NCBI GenBank assembly: GCA_027487485.1 | Contig: JAIYDN010000112.1 | Span: 247,406 to 311,405, forward strand | Direction: 5' to 3' | Length of the DNA: 64,000 bases | From: Planctomycetaceae bacterium | Lineage (GTDB): Bacteria; Planctomycetota; Planctomycetia; Pirellulales; Pirellulaceae | Part shown: in pieces, positions 61,605 through 64,000 of the stretch | Layout: every line of letters starts with the position of its first letter | Numbering within the stretch: position 1 is the stretch's first letter | Notes under the pieces: generated by a model | What the model saw: the letters and a program-made list of their open reading frames with translations, nothing else | Database searches by the model: none | What the model was told of the DNA's origin: nothing | Made by a program: the position numbers and the translations under genes

Positions 61605-63257
61605 TCACTGCCCCAGTTGTTTCCCCATTTCCGACGTAAGTGTTTCCCAATCTGACACCATTTCTTGAAGCCGAAGCGGGTGCTTTGCTGCAAGATCGAA
61701 CGACTCAGACCGATCGTTCGCTAAATCGTACAATTCCCATGGCTTGCCCTTTGCCGCAACGACCTTCCAATCCCCTTGCCGCAAGGCTCGGTTCCCTTCA
61801 TGCAGCCACCACAATGATTTTCTAGGTAGTGGATCGTGAGCTTCAAACGCGGGCGCAATATTGACTCCAGGAGCCGGTGGTACTTCGATCCCTTCCCATT
61901 GGCTTGGCTGTTGCCCACCTGCCAACGCTATCAGTGTGGGAACTATGTCGATCACATGCGAGGGTTGATGCCGAAGCTCTCCGTGATGCACAATGCCTTT
62001 GGGCCAATGAGCGATCAACGGAGTCGAGATGCCTCCTTCGTGAACCCAGGTCTTGTGTCTTCGAAATGGGGTATTACCTACTTTGGACCAACCAGGCCCT
62101 AAGCAAAGAAATGACTCCGCCGACCCGGGGGCCGACTTGGGGTCATGCCCATCTCCCCGGACCATGATTTCTGCGGTAGTACCATTGTCCGACAAGAAAA
62201 GAATCAGTGTATCCTCGAAACGATTCAAGTCTCGCAAGGTTTGAAGCACGCGGCCGATCTCTTGGTCCATCCGGTCAATCATGGCTGCATGGATCTCCAT
62301 CTTCGAAGCCTGGAACTCCTGCTGTTCTACCGTTAACTGATCCCAATCAAGCTCTTTGTTCACTTCGCCCGGGCCTAAGGTTTTGATATCTTTGGGATTA
62401 TCGTACGGGGGACCCACAGTAGGTTCTGATTTGGAAAGCGTGCCTGCAACCAAGCCCAGTTCCTGCATCCTCTTCCAGCGAGTCTGGCGAGTCACATCCC
62501 ATCCCTGTCGGTAGCGGCCTTTGTATTTTGCGATATCGTCTTTAGGGGCATGCAGTGGGAAATGAGGTGCGTTAAAGGCAATGTATTGAAAGAATGGTTT
62601 ATCTGGCGACTGTTCAACGTGCCGAGTGATGCATTCGATCGCATGCGAAGCAATCCGCGTAGTCGCATAAAATTCGGTATCAGGCTGGATCGGATCAAGC
62701 TTTTGGTCGTCTAGGGTATGGTTCTTAGGATGAAAGTAACGATCATGATCATTCAGGACATAAGATCGCTCGAAACCTTCTTGGCTTGGCGTGCCATCGA
62801 CGTGCCATTTGCCTGAAATGTAAGAGCGGTAGCCCAGTGGCTGCAAGTATTGCGGAAGCAAAGGAGCCCACTTCGGACGCGATCCTTGCGCTCCGCCAGC
62901 ACGGTTTGGCAGTTGGTCACGGCCTACTTGCTGAGCGTAGTAGCCAGTCAGCAGAGCCGCACGAGTCGGCCAACAGCGCGCGGTGTTGTAGAACTGAGTG
63001 AAGCGAAGACCTTGAGCTGCTAACGAATCCAAGTTCGGTGTTTCAATCTCGCTGCCATAGCATCCAAGATCCGAGTAACCAAGGTCGTCGGCCATAATAA
63101 CCAAAAAATTCGGCGGCGCACCTATCGCCGTCCAAGTAAGGTTCAATGCCAAAACAAGACAGGCAACACCTTGGAGGGTGGGTCGAATCCAACCAAGACA
63201 GTGGTAGAGGCAACGGCGAGATATTTTTTTCATGTTGTTAACTGATAGTTTATTCAT
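61605..63257 (-). CDS. Exported FGly-type sulfatase
   Basis: 550 residues. A Sec signal peptide ends near AIGA-PPNF (start ATG 63257; ATG 63233 is also possible). The metal site is VIMADDLGYSDLGCYG. The maturation motif CWPTRAALLTG has Cys-x-Pro-x-Arg, so formylglycine conversion is expected. Typical later segments are FLSDNGTTAEI and RRHKTWVHEGGISTPLIAHW. It hydrolyses sulfate esters of polysaccharides or other substrates outside the cytoplasm; planctomycetes carry many. It converges with the M20 gene. Confidence 0.93.
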   Translation of the reverse strand: MNKLSVNNMKKISRRCLYHCLGWIRPTLQGVACLVLALNLTWTAIGAPPNFLVIMADDLGYSDLGCYGSEIETPNLDSLAAQGLRFTQFYNTARCWPTRAALLTGYYAQQVGRDQLPNRAGGAQGSRPKWAPLLPQYLQPLGYRSYISGKWHVDGTPSQEGFERSYVLNDHDRYFHPKNHTLDDQKLDPIQPDTEFYATTRIASHAIECITRHVEQSPDKPFFQYIAFNAPHFPLHAPKDDIAKYKGRYRQGWDVTRQTRWKRMQELGLVAGTLSKSEPTVGPPYDNPKDIKTLGPGEVNKELDWDQLTVEQQEFQASKMEIHAAMIDRMDQEIGRVLQTLRDLNRFEDTLILFLSDNGTTAEIMVRGDGHDPKSAPGSAESFLCLGPGWSKVGNTPFRRHKTWVHEGGISTPLIAHWPKGIVHHGELRHQPSHVIDIVPTLIALAGGQQPSQWEGIEVPPAPGVNIAPAFEAHDPLPRKSLWWLHEGNRALRQGDWKVVAAKGKPWELYDLANDRSESFDLAAKHPLRLQEMVSDWETLTSEMGKQLGQ

Positions 63258-63304
63258 TGATTTTTCAGAGATAAAGAGTGCGAGCGATTCTAAAGAAAAT
63301 CAAT

Positions 63305-64000
63305 TTAAGAAAAGATATCGCGATCTAGCATGCGATAATTGATCGCTTCTTGGACATGATGAGCTTGAATGGTTTCGGAGGCTTCTAAATCGGCAATCGT
63401 TCTAGCTACTCTCAGAATTTTATCATGGGCGCGCGCGGATAGCCCCATTTCGGTAACCGCTGTCCGCATCAATTCAATTTCCACTTTTCCAAGCACACAA
63501 TGTTGACGCAATTCGCGACTACTCATTTGAGCGTTGGTGTTGGTACGGCTGTTTTCAAACCGTCGCGATTGTATGTTTCGTGCCTGCTCGACTTGTTCAC
63601 GAATCTGAGCACTACTGGTTCCAGGAGGCCCATTGGTGAGTTCGTTGAAGGGAACGGCGGGAACCTCGATATGAATATCGATCCGGTCTAGCAATGGGCC
63701 GCTGATCCTGGACATGTAACGTTCGATCTGAGGAGGGGTGCAATTGCACGAGCGACGCGGGTCGGTTCGATAACCGCATGGGCACGGATTCAAAGCCGCA
63801 ATCAACATAAAGTTTGCAGGAAACGTGGTGCTTCGCATTGCTCGCGAAATGGTAACGACTCGATCTTCGAGCGGTTGCCGCATCACTTCGAGTGTCTTAC
63901 GATTGAATTCAGGCAACTCATCCAAGAACAGTACGCCGTTGTTCGCGAGGGAAACTTCGCCAGGCGCGGGCGGGCTTCCGCCACCCACAAGCCCCGCATC
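63305..64000 (-). CDS. comM: ComM/YifB Mg-chelatase-like ATPase, C-terminal part
   Basis: The gene enters from the right edge; about 231 C-terminal residues are present. [20 protein letters not shown] and [20 protein letters not shown] cover the Walker B region. The Cys-rich [20 protein letters not shown] and a sensor/lid region [20 protein letters not shown] follow, ending with a helical domain ([20 protein letters not shown]). This AAA+ protein promotes branch migration during natural transformation in competent bacteria. The N-terminus is missing because of the window edge. Confidence 0.93.
   Translation of the reverse strand, partial: DAGLVGGGSPPAPGEVSLANNGVLFLDELPEFNRKTLEVMRQPLEDRVVTISRAMRSTTFPANFMLIAALNPCPCGYRTDPRRSCNCTPPQIERYMSRISGPLLDRIDIHIEVPAVPFNELTNGPPGTSSAQIREQVEQARNIQSRRFENSRTNTNAQMSSRELRQHCVLGKVEIELMRTAVTEMGLSARAHDKILRVARTIADLEASETIQAHHVQEAINYRMLDRDIFS

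Overview
The window looks like chromosome from a planctomycete of the Pirellulaceae type. The evidence is the mix of gene families: FGly-type and degenerate sulfatases, a CE15 esterase, an EF-hand-rich secreted protein, a protein resembling the planctomycete-specific TIGR03009 family, a TPR protein ending in two RNA polymerase alpha-CTD modules, a helix-turn-helix protein with a low-complexity body and a membrane anchor, and intergenic palindromes of a kind common in this group. No phage, insertion sequence or CRISPR array was seen. One small repeat-bounded DUF559 cassette is the best candidate for mobile DNA. Both ends cut a gene (REC-PAS protein on the left, ComM/YifB ATPase on the right).

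Layout. 1-5236 is a signalling island: REC-PAS protein (partial), stand-alone Hpt protein, NtrC-type sigma54 activator, a 69-aa protein, three small membrane proteins (DUF3309, an unnamed 84-aa protein, DUF5670/lmo0937-like) and a DHp-REC protein with no kinase ATPase domain. Three promoters with sigma54 (GG-N10-GC) geometry surround the activator. 5418-9628 is a sugar/uronate catabolic operon (UxaE-like epimerase, aldo/keto reductase, Zn-dehydrogenase, PfkB kinase). 9726-13918 holds an SseB-like acidic protein, a degenerate alkaline-phosphatase-fold protein, gatA and a TPR lipoprotein. 14009-14213 carries two nested palindromes. 14461-21636 is rich in surface-polysaccharide functions (flippase, animal-like UDP-glucose dehydrogenase, GT4 glycosyltransferase, NagA-like deacetylase) with the HTH/low-complexity membrane protein between them.

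21889-28528 contains secreted and lipoprotein genes, a GNAT, a BioF-family enzyme, a single-domain response regulator, an RluA-type pseudouridine synthase that seems to start at ATT, and korB. 28584-37001 has korA, mutS, the EF-hand protein, an acyl-CoA-dehydrogenase-like protein and the DUF559 cassette. 37462-46464 has dnaK behind a consensus sigma54-like promoter, a PP2C phosphatase with a terminator-like hairpin in its leader, a CE15 esterase, cobT, a two-component pair and mobA. 46844-55904 has tRNA-Thr(CGT), the TPR/alpha-CTD protein, a three-gene Gld-type ABC system and a UvrC lacking its C-terminal HhH domain. The rest holds a PRMT-like methyltransferase, an M32 carboxypeptidase, glgC, an M20 peptidase, a sulfatase and comM.

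The most unusual material is the sigma54/phosphorelay island, the TPR/tandem alpha-CTD protein, the membrane-anchored HTH protein, the DUF559 cassette whose repeats supply both the ribosome site and the stop codon of its gene, and several proteins that keep a fold but lose a key residue or domain. Start codons were chosen by eye from SD sequences and family starts. Function calls come from recognised motifs, not database searches.
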